Assembly (NCBI GenBank): GCA_964508975.1
Contig: CAZDVQ010000032.1
Coordinates: forward strand, 1 to 49,781
Length of the DNA stretch: 49,781 nucleotides
DNA from: CAZDVQ01 sp964508975
Lineage (GTDB): Bacteria; Bacteroidota; Bacteroidia; Chitinophagales; Saprospiraceae
Reading direction: 5' to 3'
Position 1 is the first letter of the stretch. The number at the start of each line of letters is the position of its first letter. The notes under the pieces are model-generated. The model was not told where the DNA came from. It saw only the letters and a program-made list of their open reading frames with translations, and did not search any database. Below, piece by piece: positions 40,211 through 48,336 of the stretch. The position numbers and the translations under genes are program-made.

Positions 40211-41518
40211 TCAATCTGCTTGCTTTTGTTCACGGAAAAAGCTGATCCCATACAGCGGTATATTGACTAGCCAGCCTTCGTCGCGGAAAGGACTCATGGA
40301 GCAACGCCACGCTTTGGGCACACTGAACTTGTCTACAAAGCTTTTCAGGCTTTTAGCCTTCAGGTTTTCTTCGGCCTTAACTTCTAGGGGAATCACGTTA
40401 GTGCCTTGTTGAAAAACAAAATCCAGTTCGGCTGTAGCTTCAGACGACCAGTAAAATAATTCCGAGTTGCGTGTAGATTTTAGCGCTTGCAGCACGTATT
40501 GTTCGGTCAAGGCGCCTTTAAATTCTAGCATCATGCGGTTTTTTTCGAGCAGGTATTGTGGGGGCACCTGACCAAGCGCCGACAATAAGCCAACATCGAG
40601 AAAAAATAGCTTGAAGGCATCGTAATCGGCGTAGGCGTTTAAGGGGATGCTGCCTTTGTGTACTCTGTTTACCTTAATCACCAGGCCTGCATCGGCTAAC
40701 CAGTTGATGGCCGATTCAAAGTCTTTAGCCCTAGAACCTTTATTGACTTGCCCATAGATGTATTTACGGTTTTCTTTGGCTAATTGGCTTAGTATGGAAT
40801 GCCAAACCATCCGAATGCGGGGTACAATCTCGCTGGGGGCATGTTTGGCAAAATCGTGTTCGTAACCCAGCAGTATGTTGCTTTGTAGGCTTCGGATTTG
40901 GGTTAAATCTTGTTCATCCACGTAGCTGCCCACCACCTCGGGCATACCGCCAACGAAATAATACAAGCGAAGCAGTTCTACCAGTTTATCGTGGAAAAGC
41001 GCGATGGTACTCCATTGTTGTTGTTGCAGGAGCTCCACCAGTTGTTTTTCGCCCAAGGCCAGTAAAAACTCATGGAACGACAGTGGGTTTAGCTGTATAA
41101 AATCAACCTTGCCAACGGGGAACGAGTGTTGTTTTTGCATTGAAATCCCAAGCAATGAGCCTGCCGCCATGATATGTATGTGTGGAGCTTGTTCGTAAAA
41201 GTACTTCAAGGCAGTTAAACCACGCTCGGCCTCTTGTACCTCGTCCCAAATGAGCAAGCATTTGCTGGGGTCAATCTTTAGCCCAAGCTCAACTTCTATA
41301 CTTGTCAAAATCCTATTTATATCGTAGTCGGGAACAAACAGGCCTCTTAGGCGGGGGTTAGACTCAAAGTTGAGGTACACCACCTGCTCGTAAGTTTGGG
41401 CACCAAACTGCTTCATCAACCAAGTTTTACCCACCTGCCGGGCACCTTGAATGATTAATGGTTTACGCAAGGAACTGTCCTTCCATTGCCTCAGTGCCTC
41501 CATCGCCAATCGTTCCAT
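40211..41518 (-). CDS. AAA ATPase with DUF4143 domain
   Basis: A 435-residue member of the archaeal/bacterial ATPase family with C-terminal DUF4143. Walker A is QGARQVGKTWL, Walker B LLIWDEVQEAERG, and a sensor-like MAAGSLLGI follows. The DUF4143 region near the C-terminus contains the PD-(D/E)XK-like pattern ELDFVFQQGTNVIPLEVKAEE (split: ELDFVFQ and PLEVKAEE). The family's role is not established. An ATG six codons upstream is possible. Just upstream are two tandem palindromes, and an IS3 element is inserted against the outer one. AT content and context suggest an accessory gene. Confidence 0.9.
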   Translation of the reverse strand: MERLAMEALRQWKDSSLRKPLIIQGARQVGKTWLMKQFGAQTYEQVVYLNFESNPRLRGLFVPDYDINRILTSIEVELGLKIDPSKCLLIWDEVQEAERGLTALKYFYEQAPHIHIMAAGSLLGISMQKQHSFPVGKVDFIQLNPLSFHEFLLALGEKQLVELLQQQQWSTIALFHDKLVELLRLYYFVGGMPEVVGSYVDEQDLTQIRSLQSNILLGYEHDFAKHAPSEIVPRIRMVWHSILSQLAKENRKYIYGQVNKGSRAKDFESAINWLADAGLVIKVNRVHKGSIPLNAYADYDAFKLFFLDVGLLSALGQVPPQYLLEKNRMMLEFKGALTEQYVLQALKSTRNSELFYWSSEATAELDFVFQQGTNVIPLEVKAEENLKAKSLKSFVDKFSVPKAWRCSMSPFRDEGWLVNIPLYGISFFREQKQAD

Positions 41519-41540
41519 ATGGGTAATTTTGAGCAAAAAT

Positions 41541-41600
41541 ACACTTTTTCCTTAGGAAAAAATGTATTCCAACACACTTTTTCCTTAGGAAAAAATGTAT
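41541..41600. promoter_or_regulatory. Tandem palindrome pair upstream of DUF4143 ATPase gene
   Basis: ACACTTTTTCCTTAGGAAAA, continuing AATGTAT, occurs twice, starting at 41541 and 41574 (33-base period). Each has an 8-bp dyad TTTTTCCT-T-AGGAAAAA. The position directly upstream of the ATPase start suggests operators. The IS begins at the edge of the outer copy. Confidence 0.6.
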
Positions 41601-41660
41601 GCTGTCTCATGGAATACGTTGACACATTTAATGTGGAAAACTTTCCTAAATTTGAGCAAA

Positions 41661-42020
41661 ATGCAGAAGATTATGACTCCAGAGGAAAGGAGAAAGCGTC
41701 GATTCTCCGAGGAGTTCCGGAAGGAACAAGTCAAGTTGATAGAGAGTGGGGAAGCCACGATAGCGGAGGTAAGCCGTCGCTACGAGGTGAGGCCGAACAA
41801 CGTTTCGAAGTGGCTTGACAAGTATGGCAAGAACCGGGACAAGAGCCCTGGGCTGGTGGTTGCCAGCAGCAAGGATTTCGACCGCCTGGCACAGCTTGAA
41901 AAGGAAAATGCCGAGTTGCTCAGGCTGTTCGGCGAGCAACAGGTGAAGCTTGTCTACATGTCCAAGCTCTTGGAGCTCGCCAAGCGGGAACTCGGGGAGG
42001 ACTTCGAAAAAAAAGCCTAG
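41661..42020 (+). CDS. IS3-family transposase OrfA
   Basis: A 119-residue OrfA with a helix-turn-helix (RRFSEEFRKEQVKLIESGEA, TIAEVSRRYEVRPNNVSKWL) and a C-terminal leucine-zipper-like coiled coil (LAQLEKENAELLRLFGEQ). The gene ends GAA AAA AAA GCC TAG. The eight A residues at 42007-42014 form a classic IS3 slippery site, so a -1 shift would give the OrfAB transposase. A second Met four codons in (MTPEERRKRRF) is an alternative start. Confidence 0.92.
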   Translation: MQKIMTPEERRKRRFSEEFRKEQVKLIESGEATIAEVSRRYEVRPNNVSKWLDKYGKNRDKSPGLVVASSKDFDRLAQLEKENAELLRLFGEQQVKLVYMSKLLELAKRELGEDFEKKA

Positions 42021-42031
42021 TCCGGCTGCTA

Positions 42032-42985
42032 TTGGAACTCAGGGACAGCCGGGAGGTACACGGGATAAAGATGGAACGGTTCTACGGGTTGGCAAAGATT
42101 AGCCGCCAAGGCTTCTACCGGGCGCTTGCCCGGAGGTTGGCGGCCAAGGATTTGCTGGAGGCGGTGAAGCCGCTGGTCAACGATTACCGGTCGAAGAAAG
42201 ATCGCCGGGCCGGGTCTAGAACGTTGTACTACAACCTTGACGTCAAGGGGAAGTTCGGGCTCGGGGTGAACGCCTTCGAGCGGTTGATGTCGAGCGGTGG
42301 GCTTACCCTGGCCAAGTTCAAGTCCAAGGTGATTACCACCCGTTCATGCGAACAGTCCAAATCCTTTAAAAACTTGACCAAGGGGTTGGTAATCAACGGT
42401 GTAAACCAGCTGGTGGTGGGCGACCTGACCTACCTGATGTCCGACAAGGAGGTTTTCTACCTTTTCCTGTTGACGGACGTTTACAGCGCCAGGATAGTCG
42501 GGTACATGCTCGGCGACAGGATGAGGGCGGTCGAGGCCGCCGTCGCGCTGGACAACTGGGCAATGCTGAGGGGCGGGAAAGCCGCGCTGGAGGGTTGCAT
42601 CCACCACACCGACGGCGGCGGGCAGTACTTCTCGAAGCTCTACATGGGCAAGTCTAAGAAGCTGGGGCTGAATACCAGCGTTGCAGATGGCTGCCTGGAG
42701 AACGGCTTCGCGGAGCAGCGCAACGGGCTGTTCAAGCAGCACCTGCTACCGACCACGGGCGACTTTAACCTGCGGTCGTTGTCTAGAAAACTGGAAGAAG
42801 TTTTCTACTTTTACAACCACGAGCGGAAACAAATGGCACTCGGCTGGTTATCACCCGCAGAGTTCGAGGAAAGGTGGGCGGGACAGCCGGAACCGCCCCT
42901 GATGAAAATCTACGACCGCGACGCGGGTACCCGCACGCGGCGGTTTGGGTTTTTAGAGGCATCGGGCGACGAGAATGGTCATTAA
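42032..42985 (+). CDS. IS3-family transposase OrfB (DDE integrase domain)
   Basis: 317 residues counted from a TTG at 42032. In practice this is probably translated as OrfAB after a -1 shift at 42007-42014, since the frame is open through that site (KKSLVRLLLELRDS). The rve catalytic triad is intact: D131 (VVGDLTYLMSD), D194 (IHHTDGGGQYF) and E228 (CLENGFAEQRNGLFK). An N-terminal HTH_21-like region (KISRQGFYRALARR) precedes it. No frameshift or stop disrupts the frame, so the element may be active. Confidence 0.93.
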   Translation: MELRDSREVHGIKMERFYGLAKISRQGFYRALARRLAAKDLLEAVKPLVNDYRSKKDRRAGSRTLYYNLDVKGKFGLGVNAFERLMSSGGLTLAKFKSKVITTRSCEQSKSFKNLTKGLVINGVNQLVVGDLTYLMSDKEVFYLFLLTDVYSARIVGYMLGDRMRAVEAAVALDNWAMLRGGKAALEGCIHHTDGGGQYFSKLYMGKSKKLGLNTSVADGCLENGFAEQRNGLFKQHLLPTTGDFNLRSLSRKLEEVFYFYNHERKQMALGWLSPAEFEERWAGQPEPPLMKIYDRDAGTRTRRFGFLEASGDENGH

Positions 42986-43204
42986 AAAGGCGGCACCCCA
43001 AAACCCGGAAGGGGTATAGATGCCGCCGGGCCGTTCAAGCCGCGGGGGACTATTCCTCGGTGGGTTGCTCCCCAGCAGAGCCCACCTCCGCTTCGTCCCG
43101 TGGAGCAAAGCTAAAATCCTCCATTTTTTATTCACCAATAAGTTTTCCACATTTTTTGGGGTATGGGGGGAATACCTGTCAACCTATATTATGAGGTATC
43201 AGTA

Positions 43205-43240
43205 AAACTCCTAACTCCTAACTCCTATCTCCTATCTCAT
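43205..43240. repeat. CTCCTAA/CTCCTAT heptamer repeats
   Basis: AACTCCTAACTCCTAACTCC continues as TATCTCCTATCTC up to the crcB stop codon. These are perfect or near-perfect heptamers, related to the CTCCTAT stretch at 9680-9750. Confidence 0.75.
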
Positions 43241-43596
43241 TTTTGCACCATCCACATGCCTAGTGCGAGGCTCAACATACAGGCCAACAGGCTAGCGACT
43301 ATATTAATCGCAAATAAGCCATACTGTTGCGTTTGAAACAGTTGATAGCTTTCCAGCGTGAAGGTGGAGAAAGTACTGAAGCCACCGCAGAAGCCCGTGG
43401 CCAGGAGCAAGTAAGCGTGGTTCCATTGTTGTTTCCAGCCAAGGCCTACCACTATGCCTAGCACGAGGCAGCTCATCACGTTGGCGCTCAGGGTAGCCCA
43501 AGGAAAACCGTGCAGGCTGGGTTTAAGCATCAGCGACAAAGCGTAGCGGGCCATGCTACCCAAACCACCCCCGATGAAAATATAGGCAAAAGTCAT
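43237..43596 (-). CDS. crcB: Fluoride channel CrcB/FluC
   Basis: A 119-residue, four-TM protein of the CrcB/Fluc family, which exports fluoride as an antiparallel dimer. Motifs: GGGLGSMARYALS near the N-terminus and GFCGGFSTFSTFTLE in TM3 (the Phe box and the Na+-site region). TM2 carries LSANVMSCLVLGIVVGL, with Asn in the pore-lining position. No fluoride riboswitch is evident in the short leader. The -7 box is at 43622. Confidence 0.95.
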   Translation of the reverse strand: MTFAYIFIGGGLGSMARYALSLMLKPSLHGFPWATLSANVMSCLVLGIVVGLGWKQQWNHAYLLLATGFCGGFSTFSTFTLESYQLFQTQQYGLFAINIVASLLACMLSLALGMWMVQK

Positions 43597-43621
43597 AGGC
43601 TAAAAATGTGTGTAGGTTTAG

Positions 43622-43629
43622 CAAAGGTA
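43622..43629 (-). promoter_or_regulatory. Candidate -7 box of crcB promoter
   Basis: The minus strand reads TACCTTTG, a full TAnnTTTG match, 26 bases upstream of the crcB ATG. Confidence 0.5.
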
Positions 43630-43763
43630 GGGAATAGGGCTATGCAAACAGCTTACATTTTGCATAAAAAACAAGCATCTAAAACTTACGCCACATTATT
43701 TTCCCTAGCTTTGTACAAGCACTCCATGGCCCGGTTAAGTGCAAAATAAAAGAGCTAATACCC

Positions 43764-43873
43764 CCCTTGCGCCAGGCATGTGGAGCGTGGCCGCACAGCG
43801 GCCAGCCCGAAGGGCCGAGCGTCCAGCGAGCGCGGAACACGCCGACGGCGCGCAGCGCCGGGGCGCCCAAAAG
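43764..43873 (-). repeat. GC-rich modular intergenic repeat
   Basis: Inverted copy running from CTTGCGCCAGGCATGTGGAG to CGCCGGGGCGCCCAAAAG. Hairpins: GGCCGCACAGCGGCC, GCCCGAAGGGC and GGCGCGCAGCGCC. It abuts the asnB 3' end. Confidence 0.75.
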
Positions 43874-43887
43874 CAAACCCCCAAAAA

Positions 43888-45735
43888 CTACATATGGTGC
43901 TCGTACCAGCGTTGGAAAAAGATGAGCGCCCATACTTTTTTGTTGAGGTAAGTAGCGCCGCCCTTGAACTCGGCCACCAGTTTTTGAACCTCGGCGGGGT
44001 TAAAAATGCCCTGCTGCTTAATTTTTTGAGGATCTAGGCTTTGCTCCAACACGGGTGCCATATCATTGAGCAACCATTGGCCCATAGGCGCGGGGAAACC
44101 CCATTTGGTTCGGTAAATTAGCTCCTTGGGCAGGTAATCTTCCAGTATTTCTTTCAGCAATATTTTGCGGTTGGGGCCTTGTGCCCGGTAATCTTGCGGT
44201 AGCGATATAGCTTTTTCAACCACGCGGTAATCGAGCAGTGGCACACGCACCTCCAGGGCCGACGCCATGGAGGCGATGTCCATTTTGTACAGGAGGTTGT
44301 CGGCCAGGTAGTGGCGCATATCGAACAGCGATATTTTTTCCCAAGGCTTGAGGTCCATCGCGTTGATGCGTTGCCAATCAGGCAGTAGCGTGCTGTGGCG
44401 CCAGGTGCCTCCCATGAGTTTGCTAACCTCGGCCTCGGTAAACATTTGCTGCTCCTGCGACCACACGTGAATCCAAGCGCTGGCAAAATCGGGATATTCT
44501 AGTATCGAGGCGGCGCGTTTACCGCGGTTGCCTAGCATTTTCATCACTTGAGCGGCTAGCATGGTACCGGGTTTACCGCCAAACTGGTGAATCCGCTGCA
44601 CGCGGTCGTGCCAGTTGTAATAGCCGTAGCCCATGAACAGCTCGTCGCCACCGTCGCCGCTCAAGGCCACGGTAATGTGTTCGCGGGCTTTGGCGCACAC
44701 CAACATGCTAGGAAAAGCCGAGGAAGCCGCGAAGGGCTCATCGTAATGTGCGATTACTTTATCCAGCAGCCCGATGGCGTCCTGCTCGTTGGTAGGAATG
44801 AGGTGGTGTTCTAGGTTTAGGGCCTTGGCCACTTGCGTGGCGTAGCCGCTTTCGTCGTGGCTACCCACGTTAAAACCGATGGTGTAAGCCTTGAGGGGTT
44901 TATCGCTCACGTGCTGGTACAAGGCGCTGATGAGCGAGGAATCGGTGCCGCCCGAGAGGAAGGCACCCAGCGGTACATCGGCGATGTTGCGCAAGCGGAT
45001 GCTGTCGATGAGCAGTTCCTTAAGCTCGGCCTTGGCTTGCGCATGGCTCACGGTGGCTTGGCCCAGGCTTTTCTCCAGCAAATCGTAATAGGGATATACT
45101 TGAATCTGGCCTGTTTCGTCAATTTCAAGCCAGTGGCCTGGGGCTAGGCGTTTTACCCCTTTGAAGGCCGAGCGTTCGCCGGGCACGTATTCCAAGAACA
45201 GGAAATCCTTGATACTCTCCTCGTCAAGGCCCAAGCTGGGGATAAGTTTTTTAAGCGCCTTGCTCTCAGAAGCAAAGGCAAAATTTTGCCCATCGTGGTA
45301 ATAAAACAAGGGTTTAACCCCGATGCGGTCGCGGCAGAGGTAAAGTTTGCGGGTTTCTTTATCCCACACGGCAATAGCGAACATGCCGTTAAAATCGTGT
45401 ACACACTCGGGGCCTTTGCGCACGAACATTTCCAATACGACCTCGGTATCCGAGCTGGTTTTGGTGGGGACGTTGTACTGCTTGGCCACGGCCTGGTAAT
45501 TAAACACCTCGCCGTTGAACACCATGACGTAGCGCCCTGATTGGCTGTAAAAGGGCTGGTTGGCCGCCTCCGACAAGTCGATAATGCTCAACCTCCGGTG
45601 CCCAAGCCCAATGCCCGAACTGTCTTCATGGTAATATCCCTCGGCATCTGGGCCACGATGCTGGATGGCCCGGTTCATGGACTGGAGTTGCTCGAAGCTA
45701 TATTTTTTCGACAAGAAGCCGCTGATGCCGCACAT
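43888..45735 (-). CDS. asnB: Asparagine synthase (glutamine-hydrolysing)
   Basis: A 615-residue two-domain enzyme. The N-terminal class II glutaminase starts with the nucleophile Cys2 (MCGISGFLSKKY) and carries the HRRLSIIDLS and MVFNGEVFNYQ blocks. The C-terminal ATP-dependent synthetase has the PP-loop LSGGTDSSLISALY and the YDEPFAASSAFPSML and SGDGGDELFMGY blocks. The length and insertions resemble the AsnB subgroup seen in surface-polysaccharide loci as well as in asparagine synthesis, so the amide acceptor could differ. It follows the WYL regulator gene, with dyads between them. Confidence 0.93.
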   Translation of the reverse strand: MCGISGFLSKKYSFEQLQSMNRAIQHRGPDAEGYYHEDSSGIGLGHRRLSIIDLSEAANQPFYSQSGRYVMVFNGEVFNYQAVAKQYNVPTKTSSDTEVVLEMFVRKGPECVHDFNGMFAIAVWDKETRKLYLCRDRIGVKPLFYYHDGQNFAFASESKALKKLIPSLGLDEESIKDFLFLEYVPGERSAFKGVKRLAPGHWLEIDETGQIQVYPYYDLLEKSLGQATVSHAQAKAELKELLIDSIRLRNIADVPLGAFLSGGTDSSLISALYQHVSDKPLKAYTIGFNVGSHDESGYATQVAKALNLEHHLIPTNEQDAIGLLDKVIAHYDEPFAASSAFPSMLVCAKAREHITVALSGDGGDELFMGYGYYNWHDRVQRIHQFGGKPGTMLAAQVMKMLGNRGKRAASILEYPDFASAWIHVWSQEQQMFTEAEVSKLMGGTWRHSTLLPDWQRINAMDLKPWEKISLFDMRHYLADNLLYKMDIASMASALEVRVPLLDYRVVEKAISLPQDYRAQGPNRKILLKEILEDYLPKELIYRTKWGFPAPMGQWLLNDMAPVLEQSLDPQKIKQQGIFNPAEVQKLVAEFKGGATYLNKKVWALIFFQRWYEHHM

Positions 45736-45770
45736 GTTTGAAGTGTTTTGTGGGGGTAAAGTTAAAGAAC

Positions 45771-45829
45771 TATACCCGATAAGGTATATTTGTATAGTAC
45801 AAGTTTAAGATTATACCCCATCGGGTATA
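45771..45829. promoter_or_regulatory. Two GGTATA-type dyads between the WYL gene and asnB
   Basis: TATACC-CGATAA-GGTATA (45771-45788) and TATACCC-CATC-GGGTATA (45812-45829) are near-identical dyads about 40 bases apart. TTGTA-CTA-TACAA-like pairing lies between them. The second overlaps the stop codon of the WYL gene. They are plausible operators for a dimeric regulator, possibly the adjacent WYL protein (inference). Confidence 0.5.
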
Positions 45830-46851
45830 TTGGAGTGGTCTTTTGTATAATGTACTTGCATTTTCCGAACGCGCCGGGCAATGCGATCACGCAGCGATTG
45901 CGGGGCCAGCACCTCCATATCCTCGCCAAAGCCTAATATTTCGCGCTCTAGTTCAAAGTTGAGCACCAGGTCAAGCCGGATAATGGTTTCCGTGGCATCA
46001 GCTTTCAACACCTGCTGCGAGTCGTGTATTGGCTTAGTCAGTACATAAGGGGCCACTTGCTCCGATAGTCGCAGAATGACCCGTCGGGCGCGCTCGCGCT
46101 CGTTTTTGGTCACGCCCAAGGCATCGCTGTAATAGCGTTCAAAGTCAACCCCTTGATAGGCTTGAAAGGGTTCCTCGGGCAAGGTTTGCACCGACTCCAT
46201 GCGGTCGAGCGCCAGGGTATCCAGGTGTTTGCCCTTCTTCGAGCGGCAAATTAAAAACCAGCGGTTGCGGTACTCTTTGAGCAGATAGGGGTACACAATC
46301 TTCTGGCTGGCCTCGCGCGCCTTGAACGATTTATATTCCAGCAGCAAACTTTGCTGCGCGGCGGCGGCCTGGTACAGCGGCCCCAGCAGCTCGATGCCTT
46401 TGAGCAAGCGGTTTTTCTCGAATTGTACCAGATCAGGGCCTTGCTCGGTACTGCTTTTCAATTGGCTTTCGAGCTTGGTAATCATCTCGCTCATGTCGTC
46501 GAAGTACGAAAACCCGTTCAGTTGTTTCAGCACCCCGATAATTTCCTTCATCTTATCCACATCGGCGCCTTTGATAGGCGTTTTATGGATGCTAAAATCC
46601 GGGTCCTCGTAGCTATAATACTTCCGTTCGCGCACCACGATGGGCGCGTTATAACCCAGTTTATCCGATCGCATGAGCTGGATATCGGCTTGCACCGTGC
46701 GGCGGCTCACCCCTGTGCGGATGCCCTCGTACTCGTAAATCGCGTCGGACACCTGCTCGATAAGGTCTTCTAGCGACCATTTCCGGTAGCGATTCTGTAA
46801 GCATTTATCAATGCGCTGGTAACGGATTAAGGCCAATTTATTGAGCGACAT
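45811..46851 (-). CDS. WYL-domain transcriptional regulator
   Basis: A 346-residue regulator. The N-terminal HTH (ISR-type winged helix, SRRTVQADIQLMRSDKLGYN) is followed by a WYL domain (residues ~140-250, with YLLKEYRNRWFLICRSKKGK) and a WCX-like C-terminal part ending IARRVRKMQVHY. WYL proteins sense ligands, often nucleic acid or nucleotide derived, and are common regulators of defence and DNA-stress loci. Its target is unknown; the dyads immediately downstream, in front of asnB, are candidates. The ATG at 46851 (MSLNKLALIRYQRIDKCL) fits the usual start. Confidence 0.9.
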   Translation of the reverse strand: MSLNKLALIRYQRIDKCLQNRYRKWSLEDLIEQVSDAIYEYEGIRTGVSRRTVQADIQLMRSDKLGYNAPIVVRERKYYSYEDPDFSIHKTPIKGADVDKMKEIIGVLKQLNGFSYFDDMSEMITKLESQLKSSTEQGPDLVQFEKNRLLKGIELLGPLYQAAAAQQSLLLEYKSFKAREASQKIVYPYLLKEYRNRWFLICRSKKGKHLDTLALDRMESVQTLPEEPFQAYQGVDFERYYSDALGVTKNERERARRVILRLSEQVAPYVLTKPIHDSQQVLKADATETIIRLDLVLNFELEREILGFGEDMEVLAPQSLRDRIARRVRKMQVHYTKDHSNIPDGV

Positions 46852-46984
46852 ACGGGGTGTTTCTTTAGAGTCAAAACATACGCTTACTTGGTAAAAGTAT
46901 GGAAAAGCCCGCTTAGGCTACATACAAAAATGCAAAAAATTAAAATACGCAAAACGCAGTGGGTGCTTTCCCTGATATACTAGG

Positions 46985-47012
46985 CCGGAGACGCCCAGAT
47001 TGGGCGTCTCTA
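46985..47012. repeat. Hairpin GAGACGCCCA/TGGGCGTCTC
   Basis: GAGACGCCCA-GAT-TGGGCGTCTC is a 10-bp perfect stem followed by TACAAACAAA. It lies in the gap 46852-47223, between the WYL gene and the porin gene, together with the repeat at 47077. Confidence 0.75.
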
Positions 47013-47076
47013 CAAACAAAAATGCTAAAACGGCAAAACGCTGTCATTTACGCCTTAATCAATTACTCATTTTATC

Positions 47077-47205
47077 TTTTTGGGCGCCCCGGCGCGTTGC
47101 GCCGTCGCTACGTTGCGCGGCTCGCTGTTCGCTCGGCCCTGCGCCCTGCGGGCTTGGTCTGGCCCTTCGGGCCACCGCTCCACATCGCTGGCGCAAGGGC
47201 AGTTA
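47077..47205 (+). repeat. GC-rich modular intergenic repeat
   Basis: From TTTTTGGGCGCCCCGGCGCG to CCACATCGCTGGCGCAAG. Hairpins: GGCGCGTTGCGCC, GCGCCCTGCGGGC and GGCCCTTCGGGCC. It is the closest relative of the 3719 copy, with the inner hairpins changed. Confidence 0.8.
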
Positions 47206-47223
47206 AAGTGCAATGCCGCAAGC

Positions 47224-48336
47224 CTACGTTTTCAACTTTGTAGCAAAACGTGCCGAGCAAGAAGCGCCGATTAAAAAGTTATTCTTGCGGTAACCACTGT
47301 CCACTTTGAATAGAGCATCTTGGCTATTGAACCATCGGCCTTCAAGCCTGAATAATATATTGGACACCGGAGCGTAATCAAGGTTTAACGAGCTGCCCAA
47401 TACCTTGAATCCATCAGCGTTTACCGTGGGGATAATTACGGCGTTGGGGTCGCTGTAATACTCCACACGGGCAGCCATATTACATTTGCGGCTCAAGGCT
47501 ACTTGGCCAATGAGCACAGGGCTGTACCAAAGGTAGTACGTAGCACTTTGTTTTGCTTTTTGTTGAAGGCCTACATCAAAGCCCAACACCATCGATACTT
47601 GCTCAGCCACTTGTATTTGGCTATAAAAATTATTGAAAACCCGTATTTGTCGGGTACTGTCAGGCGTGTCCGAGCCTACGAACGAACTCCAGTTTAAGCT
47701 AAATTTATCGCTGGGCGTATAGGTAATCTGCGTGCCGAACGAAGGCAATGAATTACCCTGGAGCCTTTGTATGCGCTGCCAGCCGTTGAGCAGCAACACC
47801 GATAACTTTAGGTTTTGAATGCCTTCATAGCTCAGTTTTATACCCGACTGGAAATACGGTGAATTTTCGGCCAACAAGGAACGGCCCATCGTTTTATTGT
47901 CGAATGAAATGGCGCTTTCAAAACCAATATGCGATGGCATGATGCCCATGTCCAGCCATAAGGTATTGCGCCGGTTGAGGGCAATACCCACATTGGCTTC
48001 CAGCACGGCTTTCAACAAGCCTGGCTCTGCCGCGTAATTATCGTTTGCATAGGAGCCCGCCTGCAAGGCCAAGTTCGCCCTGTACTTGGCCTGCTCAACG
48101 CCAAACTTTAAATAAGCCAGGTTTACATTCAGCTCGTTATGTCGGTTGTGGTTATACAAAAAGGCTTGTCGATAGTTGGTTGCTGGTTGATTAAAATCAT
48201 ACACGTAAAAAGTTTCTACCTGCCCTTGTATATGTATAATCGGCTTTGCCTGCCAGCTTGAGTCATCCTGACCGGTTAAGGATAAGCCAATTAAAAGCAG
48301 GCAAAAAATGCTGCTACAATGCCAAATCTGTCTCAT
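47224..48336 (-). CDS. Outer-membrane porin-like beta-barrel protein
   Basis: A 370-residue protein with a signal peptide (MRQIWHCSSIFCLLLIGLSL). A barrel-like alternation of aromatic and polar residues runs through the mature part. The blocks IQGQVETFYVYDFNQP, YLKFGVEQAKYRANLALQAG and LWLDMGIMPSHIGFESA are typical of BBP2-like Bacteroidota porins. Solute is unknown. Its 5' end overlaps the 3' end of the potassium transporter gene by 23 bases on the same strand, implying linked expression. The C-terminus lacks a clear terminal Phe. Confidence 0.85.
   Translation of the reverse strand: MRQIWHCSSIFCLLLIGLSLTGQDDSSWQAKPIIHIQGQVETFYVYDFNQPATNYRQAFLYNHNRHNELNVNLAYLKFGVEQAKYRANLALQAGSYANDNYAAEPGLLKAVLEANVGIALNRRNTLWLDMGIMPSHIGFESAISFDNKTMGRSLLAENSPYFQSGIKLSYEGIQNLKLSVLLLNGWQRIQRLQGNSLPSFGTQITYTPSDKFSLNWSSFVGSDTPDSTRQIRVFNNFYSQIQVAEQVSMVLGFDVGLQQKAKQSATYYLWYSPVLIGQVALSRKCNMAARVEYYSDPNAVIIPTVNADGFKVLGSSLNLDYAPVSNILFRLEGRWFNSQDALFKVDSGYRKNNFLIGASCSARFATKLKT

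Larger units (their letters stand above)
41600..43201 (+). mobile_element. Complete IS3-family insertion sequence
   Basis: About 1602 bases, starting TG and ending CA. The imperfect terminal inverted repeats match at 18 of the first 25 positions (CTCAT and GTTGACA are common). A perfect sub-terminal pair AATGTGGAAAACTT lies at 41630-41643 and 43140-43153. A 3-base duplication GTA flanks it (41597-41599, 43202-43204). It carries orfA and orfB with a slippery A8 at the junction. Roughly 200 noncoding bases follow orfB, including hairpin GGCGGCACCCC / GGGGTATAGATGCCGCC. Confidence 0.92.

Noticed and set aside
42344..43150. Minus-strand frames inside and after the IS transposase
   Set aside because: They are antisense to the intact DDE transposase or cover the noncoding IS tail, with no protein-like features.
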